Part shown: piece after piece, positions 51,595 through 59,057 of the stretch
How the letters are laid out: every line of letters begins with the position of its first letter
Position numbering within the stretch: position 1 is the first letter of the stretch
From: Halorientalis sp. LT38
GTDB taxonomy: Archaea; Halobacteriota; Halobacteria; Halobacteriales; Haloarculaceae
Direction: 5' to 3'
Assembly: GCF_037031225.1 (NCBI RefSeq)
Contig: NZ_JAYEZN010000001.1
Span: forward strand, 2,790,001 to 2,854,000
DNA: 64,000 nucleotides
The notes under the pieces: model-generated
Told to the model about the DNA's origin: nothing
Databases searched by the model: none
Seen by the model: the letters and a program-made list of their open reading frames with translations, nothing else
Program-made: the position numbers and the translations under genes

Positions 51595-52233
51595 GTGTCG
51601 AACCTCGTACTGACGGCCGTCCTCCTGCTCGTCGGTATCGCCCTGACCGTCGGTGGCGTGTTCTTCTACCGCACTGGACTCAAACTGTTCGGCTTCCTGC
51701 TCGGCGGCGGTGGCGGTTTCTTCGCGGCCAGCACGATGAGTCTGGGCCCGATTCCGACCATCGCGGTGATCCTCCTGCTTGGCTTCGTCGGCCTCGCGAT
51801 CGCGAACAAGATCTATCTCATCATGCTCGTCGTCCCCGGCGCGGTCACGGGTTTCGGGGCGGCGCTCGCCTACACGGGGACGTCGATGGACCCGCTGACG
51901 AACCTGCTGGATCCCGTGATCCTCGCGGGGCCAGTCATCGGCGCGGTCCTCGCAGTCTTGCTCCAGAAGGTCGTCGTCGTGTTCGTCAGCGCGGCCTGGG
52001 GGGCAGTCCTGATCTGGGCCGGCCTGGATGCGAGCGCGATCGTCGCCCCGCTCGCCGCCCTCTCGGTGCCGACCCCGCCGACCTGGATCGCCGCCGTGAT
52101 CGCCGGTGGCGTCGCCGTCCAGATCGTCACCTGGGCGCTGTTGCGACACTACGACGACGACGAACTGAAAGCGAAGGTGAGCGGGCTGTTCGGTCGCGGC
52201 TCCGGCGGCGGGCAGCCCGAAGGCGGGATCTGA
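51595..52233 (+). CDS. Multi-pass membrane protein
   Basis: 212 residues from GTG (MSNLVLTAVLLLVGIALTVGG), with aggtga a few bases upstream as ribosome site. Six or seven hydrophobic helices; glycine-rich LFGFLLGGGGGFFAAS and LAGPVIGAVLAVLLQKVVVVFVSAAWGAVLIW resemble TMEM198/DUF4203-type proteins. Short charged cytoplasmic tail (HYDDDELKAKVSGLFGRG). No known substrate. The longer open frame upstream is basic and lies in the hairpin region. Confidence 0.75.
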   Translation: MSNLVLTAVLLLVGIALTVGGVFFYRTGLKLFGFLLGGGGGFFAASTMSLGPIPTIAVILLLGFVGLAIANKIYLIMLVVPGAVTGFGAALAYTGTSMDPLTNLLDPVILAGPVIGAVLAVLLQKVVVVFVSAAWGAVLIWAGLDASAIVAPLAALSVPTPPTWIAAVIAGGVAVQIVTWALLRHYDDDELKAKVSGLFGRGSGGGQPEGGI

Positions 52234-52234
52234 G

Positions 52235-53311
52235 CTACCGCGTGAGCGGCTGGTTGTAGCCGGTTTCCCGATCGAGAACGATCTCCCAGGTGCGCTCGCA
52301 CTCACAGGAGACCTGCTCGAACACGGAGGGATCCTGCCGGAGGTCGAAGTCCTTGATCGCTTTCTGCACCCGATCGTCACATTCCCCGCAGTTGTGGGCG
52401 CCGCGGTCGCTGCCGTGGCCGACGGGGTCGGAGACGACGATGACGTCCTCCTCAGCTGTGGACTCCAGCACGTCGGCGACCGACCAGAGCCACGGCGGTC
52501 GGTAGCCCCCGTCGTGGTACAGGTCCTCGACCATCGTGTGGCGCTGGACGTTCGTGGGGTTCATCGAGACGGTGTGACAGCCGTCGACGGCGGCGCACTT
52601 CCGCACCGAGCGCTTCATGTCCTCGAGCGCTTCCGGTTCCGAGAGGAAGGGCGGCTTCATCAGGAGGTAGGCCTTGATCCCCGCGCCGACGTCCTGCGCG
52701 TCGGCGGCGGCGCGCTCGAACTCCGCGAACTCGAAGTACTTGTTCACGCAGTCGCGGCGGACCCGATCGGTCGCGGTCTCCAGCCCCACCGCGACGTCGG
52801 TCTCCAGGCCCTGGTCGGTGAAGTCCTCGATCTTCTCGCGCTCGACGAAGTCGGGGAGGGACTCGACGACGATGCGGTCCCGGTCCGCGAAGGTCTCGGC
52901 GATGGCCTGCCGGGTTTCTGCAGGGACCTCGCGCTCGTCGAGGAAGGAGCCGGAGGTGTAGATCTTGATGAGGCCGGAGGGGTCGTCGGCGTTCTCCGCT
53001 TCGTGTTCCAGACAGACGTCGATCTGGGCCATCAGGTCCTCGTGGGCGACCGAGCCACCCTCGACGGATTCGGCGACGTAGCCGCACATGGTGCAGCCGC
53101 CGGCGCGGGCCCACCGGCACCCGCCGGTGTTGAGGATGATCGTCAGCGACTGGTAGACGCCGTCGGGCGTGTTGTCCTCGTCGATCCAGACGCGCGTCGG
53201 CTCGCGTGGGTCGTAGGTCTCGTCCTTGCGCGAGCGGATCTCCCGCATCGCCTGGTTGTGGGCGTCCATCCCCTTCCCCTGCTCGTAGACTTCGGGGCTC
53301 GGCTGACTCAT
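52235..53311 (-). CDS. raSEA: Archaeosine-synthase radical SAM subunit (RaSEA)
   Basis: 358 residues. A radical SAM enzyme with a Cx7Cx2C cluster motif (C65, C73, C76 in CRWARAGGCTMCGY) and the KIYTSGSFLDEREVP and VESLPDFV segments of the Elp3/MiaB-like RaSEA family. A C-terminal zinc-type cluster HNCGECDDRV and SCECERTW follows. RaSEA completes archaeosine together with ArcS, converting the lysine-modified preQ0 of G15 in tRNA. ArcS and TgtA lie about 6-9 kb to the right. Convergent with the membrane gene, two bases between stops. Confidence 0.92.
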   Translation of the reverse strand: MSQPSPEVYEQGKGMDAHNQAMREIRSRKDETYDPREPTRVWIDEDNTPDGVYQSLTIILNTGGCRWARAGGCTMCGYVAESVEGGSVAHEDLMAQIDVCLEHEAENADDPSGLIKIYTSGSFLDEREVPAETRQAIAETFADRDRIVVESLPDFVEREKIEDFTDQGLETDVAVGLETATDRVRRDCVNKYFEFAEFERAAADAQDVGAGIKAYLLMKPPFLSEPEALEDMKRSVRKCAAVDGCHTVSMNPTNVQRHTMVEDLYHDGGYRPPWLWSVADVLESTAEEDVIVVSDPVGHGSDRGAHNCGECDDRVQKAIKDFDLRQDPSVFEQVSCECERTWEIVLDRETGYNQPLTR

Positions 53312-53348
53312 TGCCCTCCCTACCGGTCCGAAGGGTAAAATCCTCTCG

Positions 53349-53783
53349 TCACCGATCCGCCCGCGACCCTCGCCACTTATCGAGCGGTCGGAATCGCACG
53401 CGGTCGGTCAGTGGTCCCCAGAGTGCGGCGACGACCGACGCGCCGACGGCGTTGGCGACGGCGTCCCCGAAACTGAAGGATCGGTACGGACTCGCGAGCT
53501 GGAGGAGTTCGACGCCGAAGCCGAAGGACACCGCGACGGCGAAGGCCAGGGCCGCGATTCGCTCGACGCGACCGTCCACGAGCGCGTAGCCGAGCGCTCC
53601 GGTCAGTGTCAGGTAGGCCGCAATGTGCAGGTACTTGTCGAAGCCGATGGGTCCGGGAAACGCGGGTCCGGGACCGCCCGTCGGCGGTCGCGTCACCGAC
53701 GACCAGACGACGACCGCGGCGACGAGCGCGACCGCCAGCCAGCGCACCCAGCTCGGCAGCAGCGGGACGCGGAGCGACCCCAT
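53349..53783 (-). CDS. VanZ-family membrane protein
   Basis: 144 residues with four hydrophobic helices. FDKYLHIAAYLTLTGALGYAL and SFGFGVELLQLASPYRSFSFGDAVANAVGASVVAAL match the VanZ signature (DKxxH, then E-x-x-Q ... FxxxDxxxNxxG). The family name comes from teicoplanin resistance in enterococci; in archaea the role is unknown. Same strand as RaSEA and just upstream of it. Confidence 0.88.
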   Translation of the reverse strand: MGSLRVPLLPSWVRWLAVALVAAVVVWSSVTRPPTGGPGPAFPGPIGFDKYLHIAAYLTLTGALGYALVDGRVERIAALAFAVAVSFGFGVELLQLASPYRSFSFGDAVANAVGASVVAALWGPLTDRVRFRPLDKWRGSRADR

Positions 53784-53888
53784 ACCCGTCGGGCGAACCC
53801 GGAGTCACCTATGTCTACTCATCGAGACCCAACGCAGTCGTCCGTTGGCCCGTGTCGTACCGGCCGTGGCCGGGTAACTGATTTCGGT

Positions 53889-53940
53889 TACCAACCCCGA
53901 ACAACGAATAACACGTTTCGGCCCGTACTCTAGGTTGGTA
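53889..53940. promoter_or_regulatory. Inverted repeat upstream of the AOR gene
   Basis: taccaacc (53889-53896) and ggttggta (53933-53940) form a perfect 8-bp inverted repeat around 36 bases, ending 9 bases before the ATG. It could be a regulator site or a leader hairpin. I see no strong TATA box. Confidence 0.35.
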
Positions 53941-53949
53941 CGTTAATTC

Positions 53950-55896
53950 ATGACAGACCTCGGAGGTTTCCACGACAACGTGGCACGCGTCGATCTGAGT
54001 GCGGGGGACGTGCAGTACGAGGGCATCGACGACGAGGACGCACAGAAGTACATCGGTGCGCGCGGCCTCGGCGTCAAGTACGTCTTCGATCAGGGCCCCG
54101 AGGTCGACCCCCTCGGGGAGGAGAACCTGCTCGCATTCATGAACGGTCCGCTCACGGGTACCCAGACCACCATGAGCGGCCGGATCGCGATCTGTACGAA
54201 GTCGCCGATCGCCGGTCAGGTGACCGACTCCCACCACGGTGGCTGGTCGGGGGCCCGCCTGAAGTGGGCCGGCTTCGACGGCCTGCTGTTCGAGGGCCGG
54301 GCTGCGGACCCGGTCTACGCCGTCGTCGAGGACGGTGAAGTAGAACTCCGGGACGCCTCCCACCTCTGGGGGACGGGCGTCCACGAGACTCGCGACACGA
54401 TCGAAGAGGAGGTCGAGGGGTCCTACGGCAAGAACCTCTCGATCATGGCCATCGGGCAGGCGGGCGAGAACGAGATCAAGTACGCCTGCATCATCAACGA
54501 GGACGACCGGGCGTCGGGCCGGGGCGGCACCGGCTGCGTGATGGGCAACAAGAATCTCAAGGCCGTCGTCGTCAAGTCCTCGACGAAGATGCCACAGCCG
54601 GAAGACCCGGAGACGTTCAAGAAAGGCCACAAACAGGCCATGCAGGTCATCCGGGAGTCCGAGGTCACGGCGCCCAACGAGGGCGGCCTCTCGATGTACG
54701 GCACGAACGTCCTGATGAACGTCACCGAGGAGATGGACGGCCTTCCCACCAAGAACGGCCAGTACTCCTCGACGAAGGCGATGTCCGACGCCGAGGGCGA
54801 CGGCGAGCGCATCATCGACTCCGAGAAGGTCTCCGGCGAGAACGTCCGGGAGAACATCCTCGTCGACGAGCCGACCTGTCACTCCTGCCCGGTCGCCTGC
54901 AAGAAGGAAGTCGAGGTGACGGCGATGCACAAGGGCGAGGAGATGAACGTCCGGATGGAGTCCTACGAGTACGAGTCGGCGTGGGCGCTCGGCCCCAACT
55001 CCGGCCACGACGACCGCGACCGGATCGCCGTGATGCTCGACATCTGCAACGACCTCGGGATGGACACCATCGACACCGGCAACACCATCGCCATGGCCAT
55101 GGAGATGATCGACGAGGGGAAACTCGACCTCGACGACTCCATCGAGTGGGGCGACTCCGACGAGATGATCGACCTCATCGAGCGGATCGGCCACCGCGAG
55201 ACGGAGTTCGCCGACCACCTCGCCGAGGGCCCGAACCACCTCGCCGAGGAGTTCGACGCCCACGACAACTCCCTGGCCGTCAAGGGCCAGACCATGGCCG
55301 CCTACGACCCCCGCTGCATGAAGGGGATGGCCATCGGCTACGCCACCTCGAACCGGGGCGCCTGCCACCTGCGCGGGTACACGCCCGCCGCCGAGATCCT
55401 CGGCATCCCGGAGAAGGTCGATCCCTACGACCCCGAGGGGAAAGGTGAGCTCTGCGCCACCTTCCAGAACATGCACGCCATCTCCGACTCGTTCGACATC
55501 TGCAAGTTCAACGCCTTCGCGGAGGGCATCGAGGAGTACGTCCTCCAGTACAACGGCATGACCGGCCTGGACGTCAGCGAGGAGGAACTCATGGCGGCCG
55601 GCGAGCGCATCTACAACCTCGAGCGCTACTACAACAACCTCGTCGGCTTCGACGGCGCGGACGACGACCTGCCGGGCCGCTTCGTCGAGGGCCACGAGGA
55701 CGCCATCCCCGCCCAGGGCGCCAGCGAGGGCGAACTCGCCGAACTCGACCAGCTCAAGGCCGAGTACTACGAGGTCCGCGACTGGGTCGACGGCGTCGTC
55801 CCCGACGAGAAACTCGACGAACTCGGCATCGACGTCGGCCCCGGCACGGGCGTCTCGATGGGCGACTCCGCTGGTGCGGCTCCCTCGGACGACTAG
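53950..55896 (+). CDS. aor: Aldehyde ferredoxin oxidoreductase, tungsten-pterin type
   Basis: 648 residues. Tungsten-bis-pterin enzyme that oxidises aldehydes to acids with ferredoxin. N-terminal GGFHDNVARVDLSAGDVQYEGI, GARGLGVKYVFDQGPEVDPLGEENLLAFMNGPLTGT, and GGTGCVMGNKNLKAVVV are family blocks. The 4Fe-4S ligands are CHSCPVAC (about residue 317) and the distal Cys in DICKFN (about residue 518). A six-T run follows the stop as a likely terminator. The SAMP3/MoaD operon about 2 kb to the right could serve its pterin cofactor, which is inference. Confidence 0.94.
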   Translation: MTDLGGFHDNVARVDLSAGDVQYEGIDDEDAQKYIGARGLGVKYVFDQGPEVDPLGEENLLAFMNGPLTGTQTTMSGRIAICTKSPIAGQVTDSHHGGWSGARLKWAGFDGLLFEGRAADPVYAVVEDGEVELRDASHLWGTGVHETRDTIEEEVEGSYGKNLSIMAIGQAGENEIKYACIINEDDRASGRGGTGCVMGNKNLKAVVVKSSTKMPQPEDPETFKKGHKQAMQVIRESEVTAPNEGGLSMYGTNVLMNVTEEMDGLPTKNGQYSSTKAMSDAEGDGERIIDSEKVSGENVRENILVDEPTCHSCPVACKKEVEVTAMHKGEEMNVRMESYEYESAWALGPNSGHDDRDRIAVMLDICNDLGMDTIDTGNTIAMAMEMIDEGKLDLDDSIEWGDSDEMIDLIERIGHRETEFADHLAEGPNHLAEEFDAHDNSLAVKGQTMAAYDPRCMKGMAIGYATSNRGACHLRGYTPAAEILGIPEKVDPYDPEGKGELCATFQNMHAISDSFDICKFNAFAEGIEEYVLQYNGMTGLDVSEEELMAAGERIYNLERYYNNLVGFDGADDDLPGRFVEGHEDAIPAQGASEGELAELDQLKAEYYEVRDWVDGVVPDEKLDELGIDVGPGTGVSMGDSAGAAPSDD

Positions 55897-55908
55897 CACA
55901 ATTGCACC

Positions 55909-55914
55909 TTTTTT
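55909..55914 (+). terminator. T-run terminator after AOR
   Basis: A six-T run lies 12 bases after the AOR stop, with no strong hairpin. Oligo-T tracts are the usual intrinsic stop signal in archaea. Confidence 0.5.
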
Positions 55915-56033
55915 CGACGGGCGGTCTCGTTCGCGTCAGCGATCGCTCTCCCGTCGAACTCGCTTTCGAAAAAACGGAATTCGCCCCGGTCGCGAACCCC
56001 CGACTGCGACCGTGTGATCGCAGTTCCTTCGCT

Positions 56034-56603
56034 TCAGCCGAGCAGCGCGCGGAGCCACGGGTTCGACTTGACGAACCCCATCTCCTCGATCTTCGCGTCC
56101 AGCCCGAGGATCCGACCGGCACCGATGGCGCCCAGGCCGAACAGCAACATGGCATACACGACGTGGTCGTCGATGACCCAGCCGTGGGCCAGCGGCAGTC
56201 CCTGGAGCAGGCCGCCCTGCAGGCTGGCTGCCCAGAAGAACATCATCATCACGGCGCCCCAGAAGGCATTCCAGCGGACCAGCGCGCCGAGGATGAGACC
56301 GAGCCCGGTCAGCGTCAGCCCCCACATCACGAGTTGGTCGATCAGGGGACTGCCCGCCATCGACCCCCACATCCCCATGAGGGGATTTCCTTCGGGGATC
56401 GCGTTGGCGAGGTAGCCGGCAGCGGTCCAGTTGGTCTCGGGATTGCCGTCCAGGTACGTGATCAGCTTCGTAATCCCGCCCTGGAACAGCGTCCAGCCCA
56501 TCACGACCCGCAGGCCGACCAGGGCGTAGCCGATCCAGTGCTCTGAGTACTCGAATCGTGTTTCACGGCCGAACAGTTCCGTTTCGAGGGTGCGTATTGA
56601 CAT
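56034..56603 (-). CDS. DoxX-family membrane protein
   Basis: 189 residues. Four hydrophobic helices with YALVGLRVVMGWTLFQGGITKLITYL, MWGLTLTGLGLILGALVRW, AFWGAVMMMFFWAASL and HVVYAMLLFGLGAIGAGRILGLD, the DoxX/DoxD-type pattern. Related proteins are small subunits of thiosulfate:quinone oxidoreductase or uncharacterised membrane redox proteins. GGAGG lies 9 bases before the ATG and tatata-type boxes (56621-56630 gaatatattc; 56639-56648) lie upstream. The open frame further upstream is a shadow of the hydrolase gene. Confidence 0.82.
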   Translation of the reverse strand: MSIRTLETELFGRETRFEYSEHWIGYALVGLRVVMGWTLFQGGITKLITYLDGNPETNWTAAGYLANAIPEGNPLMGMWGSMAGSPLIDQLVMWGLTLTGLGLILGALVRWNAFWGAVMMMFFWAASLQGGLLQGLPLAHGWVIDDHVVYAMLLFGLGAIGAGRILGLDAKIEEMGFVKSNPWLRALLG

Positions 56604-56723
56604 AGTGGCTCGCCTCCACTGAATATATTCGGGACAATCATATATAGACATACGACAGTTCTCGATTACTGATAATTGCTGCCGGTCGATGGGGATTTGT
56701 CCCCGGCGCCCCGTGGATGCGTA

Positions 56724-57644
56724 ATGCCCGATCCGCTCGCCGAGGCCGGAGTCGACCTCGAACACGATAACGCCGTCGTCGACGACGTGCGACTCCACAC
56801 CGTCGCCGCCGGCCCGGAGGACGGCGATCTCGTCCTCTTGCTCCACGGCTTCCCGGAGTTCTGGTACTCCTGGCGGTACCAGATCCCCGCGCTCGCCGAG
56901 GCGGGGTATCGCGTCGTCGCGCCCGACCTCCGCGGGTACAACCGCTCGGAGAAACCCCACGGCGTCGACAGCTACGCCATCGAGCACCTCGTCGGCGACG
57001 TGGTGGGGCTGATCCGGGCGGAAGGACGAGATACCGCCCACCTCGTCGGCCACGACTGGGGCGGCGCGATCTCGTGGGCCGTCGGGATGGGACGCCCCGA
57101 CGTCCTCGACAGCCTGACCGTCATGAACGCACCGCACCCGGCGGCGTTCGCGAGGGAGTTCGACCTCCAGCAGTTGAAACGCTCCTGGTACGTCCTGTGG
57201 TTCCAGGTCCCCTGGCTCCCCGAACGCCTGCTCACGCTCCGGAACGCCTGGCCTATCGGCGACCTGTTCCGCGACCAGCCCGCGAATCCCGACGCCTTCG
57301 ACGCCGCGGATATCGAGCGCTACCGCGAGGCCTTCGCCCGGCCGGGAGCCGCCCGCGCCGCGGTCGATTACTACCGGGCCTACGTCCGGGGCATCTGGAA
57401 GCCGATGGCGAAGGCCACCCTGCCCGGCCTCCGGCGCTTCGCCGACCCGCCAGGGAACACCGAGATCTCGGTCCCGACGCTGGTGCTGTGGGGAGAACAG
57501 GATCCCGCGCTGGGTGTGGACATCTCCCGCGGCCTCGACGAGTGGATTCCGGACCTCCGGGTTCAGCGCTTCCCCGAGGCCAGTCACTGGGTGCAGTGCG
57601 ACGTCCCCGACCAGGTGACCGAGGAACTGCTCGCGTTTCTCTAA
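56724..57644 (+). CDS. Alpha/beta hydrolase, epoxide-hydrolase type
   Basis: 306 residues. Oxyanion motif HGFPEFWYSWR (residues 41-51), nucleophile D111 in GHDWGG, lid domain with DYYRAYVRG (a candidate ring-opening Tyr), acid Asp in WGEQDPAL and His in SHWVQCD near residue 288. The Asp nucleophile and HGFPE favour epoxide hydrolase or haloalkane-dehalogenase relatives rather than esterase. Cytoplasmic. ATG MPDPLAEAG chosen; a frame 16 codons longer is unlike the family. Convergent with the SAMP3 operon. Confidence 0.87.
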   Translation: MPDPLAEAGVDLEHDNAVVDDVRLHTVAAGPEDGDLVLLLHGFPEFWYSWRYQIPALAEAGYRVVAPDLRGYNRSEKPHGVDSYAIEHLVGDVVGLIRAEGRDTAHLVGHDWGGAISWAVGMGRPDVLDSLTVMNAPHPAAFAREFDLQQLKRSWYVLWFQVPWLPERLLTLRNAWPIGDLFRDQPANPDAFDAADIERYREAFARPGAARAAVDYYRAYVRGIWKPMAKATLPGLRRFADPPGNTEISVPTLVLWGEQDPALGVDISRGLDEWIPDLRVQRFPEASHWVQCDVPDQVTEELLAFL

Positions 57645-57994
57645 CCGAACACGACGCAGTCCCTGATCTCCAGCGCGGTCTCGAACTCGTCGGTCCGATC
57701 GAGTTTCCGGCCGTCGCGAGTCAGTTGCTCCTCGTGGGATCGCCGGACGGCGTCGATCTCTCGGGTTCCGAGCTCCAGGCGCTCCCGGATCGTCTCCCAG
57801 TGGCCGTCCTCGACGAAGTAGGCCGTTCGGCCGTCGCGTTCGTAGGCTCGTTCGTACTCGCGGGCGTAGGCCTCGCGGCGGGACTCGAGGTCGGTGGCCA
57901 CGCTGTCGACCAGTTCGGGCAGTCGCTGGGGACCGACGCTGGCTTTCGCCGCGACGAGGACGAGCACGTCCCCCTCGATCGGGTCGCCCGCCAT
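57641..57994 (-). CDS. Hypothetical protein, last gene of SAMP3 operon
   Basis: 117 residues, highly charged alpha-helical (LVDSVATDLESRREAYAREYERAYERDGRTAYFVEDGHWETIRERLELG). No family recognised. Its ATG shares one base with the TGA of the preceding gene (TGATG), so it is translationally coupled. Position suggests a link to pterin or SAMP chemistry but nothing in the sequence proves it. Confidence 0.72.
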   Translation of the reverse strand: MAGDPIEGDVLVLVAAKASVGPQRLPELVDSVATDLESRREAYAREYERAYERDGRTAYFVEDGHWETIRERLELGTREIDAVRRSHEEQLTRDGRKLDRTDEFETALEIRDCVVFG

Positions 57995-58269
57995 CACCCG
58001 CCCGCGCGCATGGCTTTCTGCGAGAACTTCTCGACCAGTTCCTCGACCGCGTCGGCCTCGCCCTCGAAGGCGACCGAGACCTCCGTCAGTTGCATCGACC
58101 CGCCGACAGAGACCTTCTCGGCCGACAGCGTGACGGTCCAGTCCTCTCCGGCGACGCGGGCCTCGGCGTCGTCCTCGCGCTCGCCGGCGACGAGTTCGCC
58201 CCCGAGGTTCTCGAGGTAGTGGACGGCGAGGCGCTTGGAGATGCCGCGGAAGGCCTTCTCGCGGCGCAT
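57994..58269 (-). CDS. Small protein coupled to SAMP3 (MoaD-related C-terminal-domain-like)
   Basis: 91 residues. MRREKAFRGISKRLAVHYLENLGGELV, then WTVTLSAEKVSVGGSMQLTEVSVAFEGEADAVEELVEKFSQKAMRAGG: a beta-rich fold that I recognise tentatively as the DUF1952/MoaD-related C-terminal domain found near MoaD genes in some bacteria and archaea. It ends in GG. Its ATG overlaps the SAMP3 stop by one base. A direct role in molybdopterin or tungstopterin assembly is plausible but not shown. Confidence 0.68.
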   Translation of the reverse strand: MRREKAFRGISKRLAVHYLENLGGELVAGEREDDAEARVAGEDWTVTLSAEKVSVGGSMQLTEVSVAFEGEADAVEELVEKFSQKAMRAGG

Positions 58270-58565
58270 CAGCGCACCTCACTCGCGCCGCCCGCGACCG
58301 GCGGGAAGACCGAGAGCGAGTCGCCGTCCTCCAGAAGTGTGGCGCCGCCGTCCATGTGGGTCACGTCCCTGCCGTTCTTGAGGATGGAGAGCTGCGGGCG
58401 GATCTCGCCGTCCTCGTCGAGGAGCTGGCGCTCCAGGTCCCGGTACTCCGATTCGAGCGTCGAGAGGACCTCGGCGACGGTCGCCCCGTCGTCGAACTCC
58501 CGCTCGACGGTCTTCTGCCCGACGGCGGCCCGGTAGGTGGCGAAAAATCGCAGTTCGAGGTGCAT
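58269..58565 (-). CDS. samp3: SAMP3/MoaD-like ubiquitin-fold protein
   Basis: 98 residues. Beta-grasp protein with MHLELRFFATYRAAVGQKTVEREFDDGATVAEVL, then ILKNGRDVTHMDG, and the C-terminal PPVAGG of haloarchaeal SAMP/MoaD proteins. Here five residues (ASEVR) follow the diglycine, so it cannot act as sulfur carrier or protein tag unless trimmed. The extra codons overlap GAGGTG, the ribosome site of the next gene. SAMP3 in Haloferax conjugates to MoaE and regulates molybdopterin synthase. First gene of a three-gene coupled operon. Confidence 0.85.
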   Translation of the reverse strand: MHLELRFFATYRAAVGQKTVEREFDDGATVAEVLSTLESEYRDLERQLLDEDGEIRPQLSILKNGRDVTHMDGGATLLEDGDSLSVFPPVAGGASEVR

Positions 58566-58606
58566 ACCACCCGTCAGGCGCGGCGCGGGCATAAATCCCC
58601 GCCGCG

Positions 58607-58990
58607 TCAGAGGTCGTTCAGCCGGATGCCGTCCTCGACGACGCGCTGGTTGCGTTCCCGGTCGAGCCTGGCCGCCAGGTCCTCGTGTTCGTACAGCTGC
58701 CCGATCAGGTCGGCCATGAGGTTGCGCCAGCAAATGGCGTAGATCGGCGACTGGCCCCAGGCCCGCAGTTCGGGCACGAACGCGTCGTAGGTGTCCATGC
58801 GCTCTTCGAACAGTTCGATGGCGTCGAGGACGTAGCCGGCCGCCCCCTCGTCGTCCTCGTCTGTGATCGCGCGGTTGATCCGTCGCTGCCAGCCTTCCAC
58901 GGCTCGTTTCATGTCCTTCTCGGCCGCGCCCTCGTCCTCCGGCAGCGAGTCGAGGATGGGCTCGGGCACCGCGAGAGTGATCTCGTCCAT
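58607..58990 (-). CDS. Hypothetical acidic helical protein
   Basis: 127 residues, all-helical (VPEPILDSLPEDEGAAEKDMKRAVEGWQRRINRAITDEDDEG, DAIELFEERMDTYDAFVPELRAWGQSPIYAICWRNLMADLIGQLYEHEDL). No motif recognised. It sits 41 bases upstream of the SAMP3 operon on the same strand and could be its first gene or separate. Confidence 0.7.
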   Translation of the reverse strand: MDEITLAVPEPILDSLPEDEGAAEKDMKRAVEGWQRRINRAITDEDDEGAAGYVLDAIELFEERMDTYDAFVPELRAWGQSPIYAICWRNLMADLIGQLYEHEDLAARLDRERNQRVVEDGIRLNDL

Positions 58991-59057
58991 GGGGCCCGGT
59001 AGGCCGGCGCGGCCTAAAGTCTCCCGGGAGGCGGACCGCCCGTCCCGCCTGGCTCCG

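Noticed and set aside
53815-55899. 694-residue minus-strand frame opposite AOR
   Set aside because: AOR on the plus strand has all cluster ligands and family blocks; the antisense frame has none.
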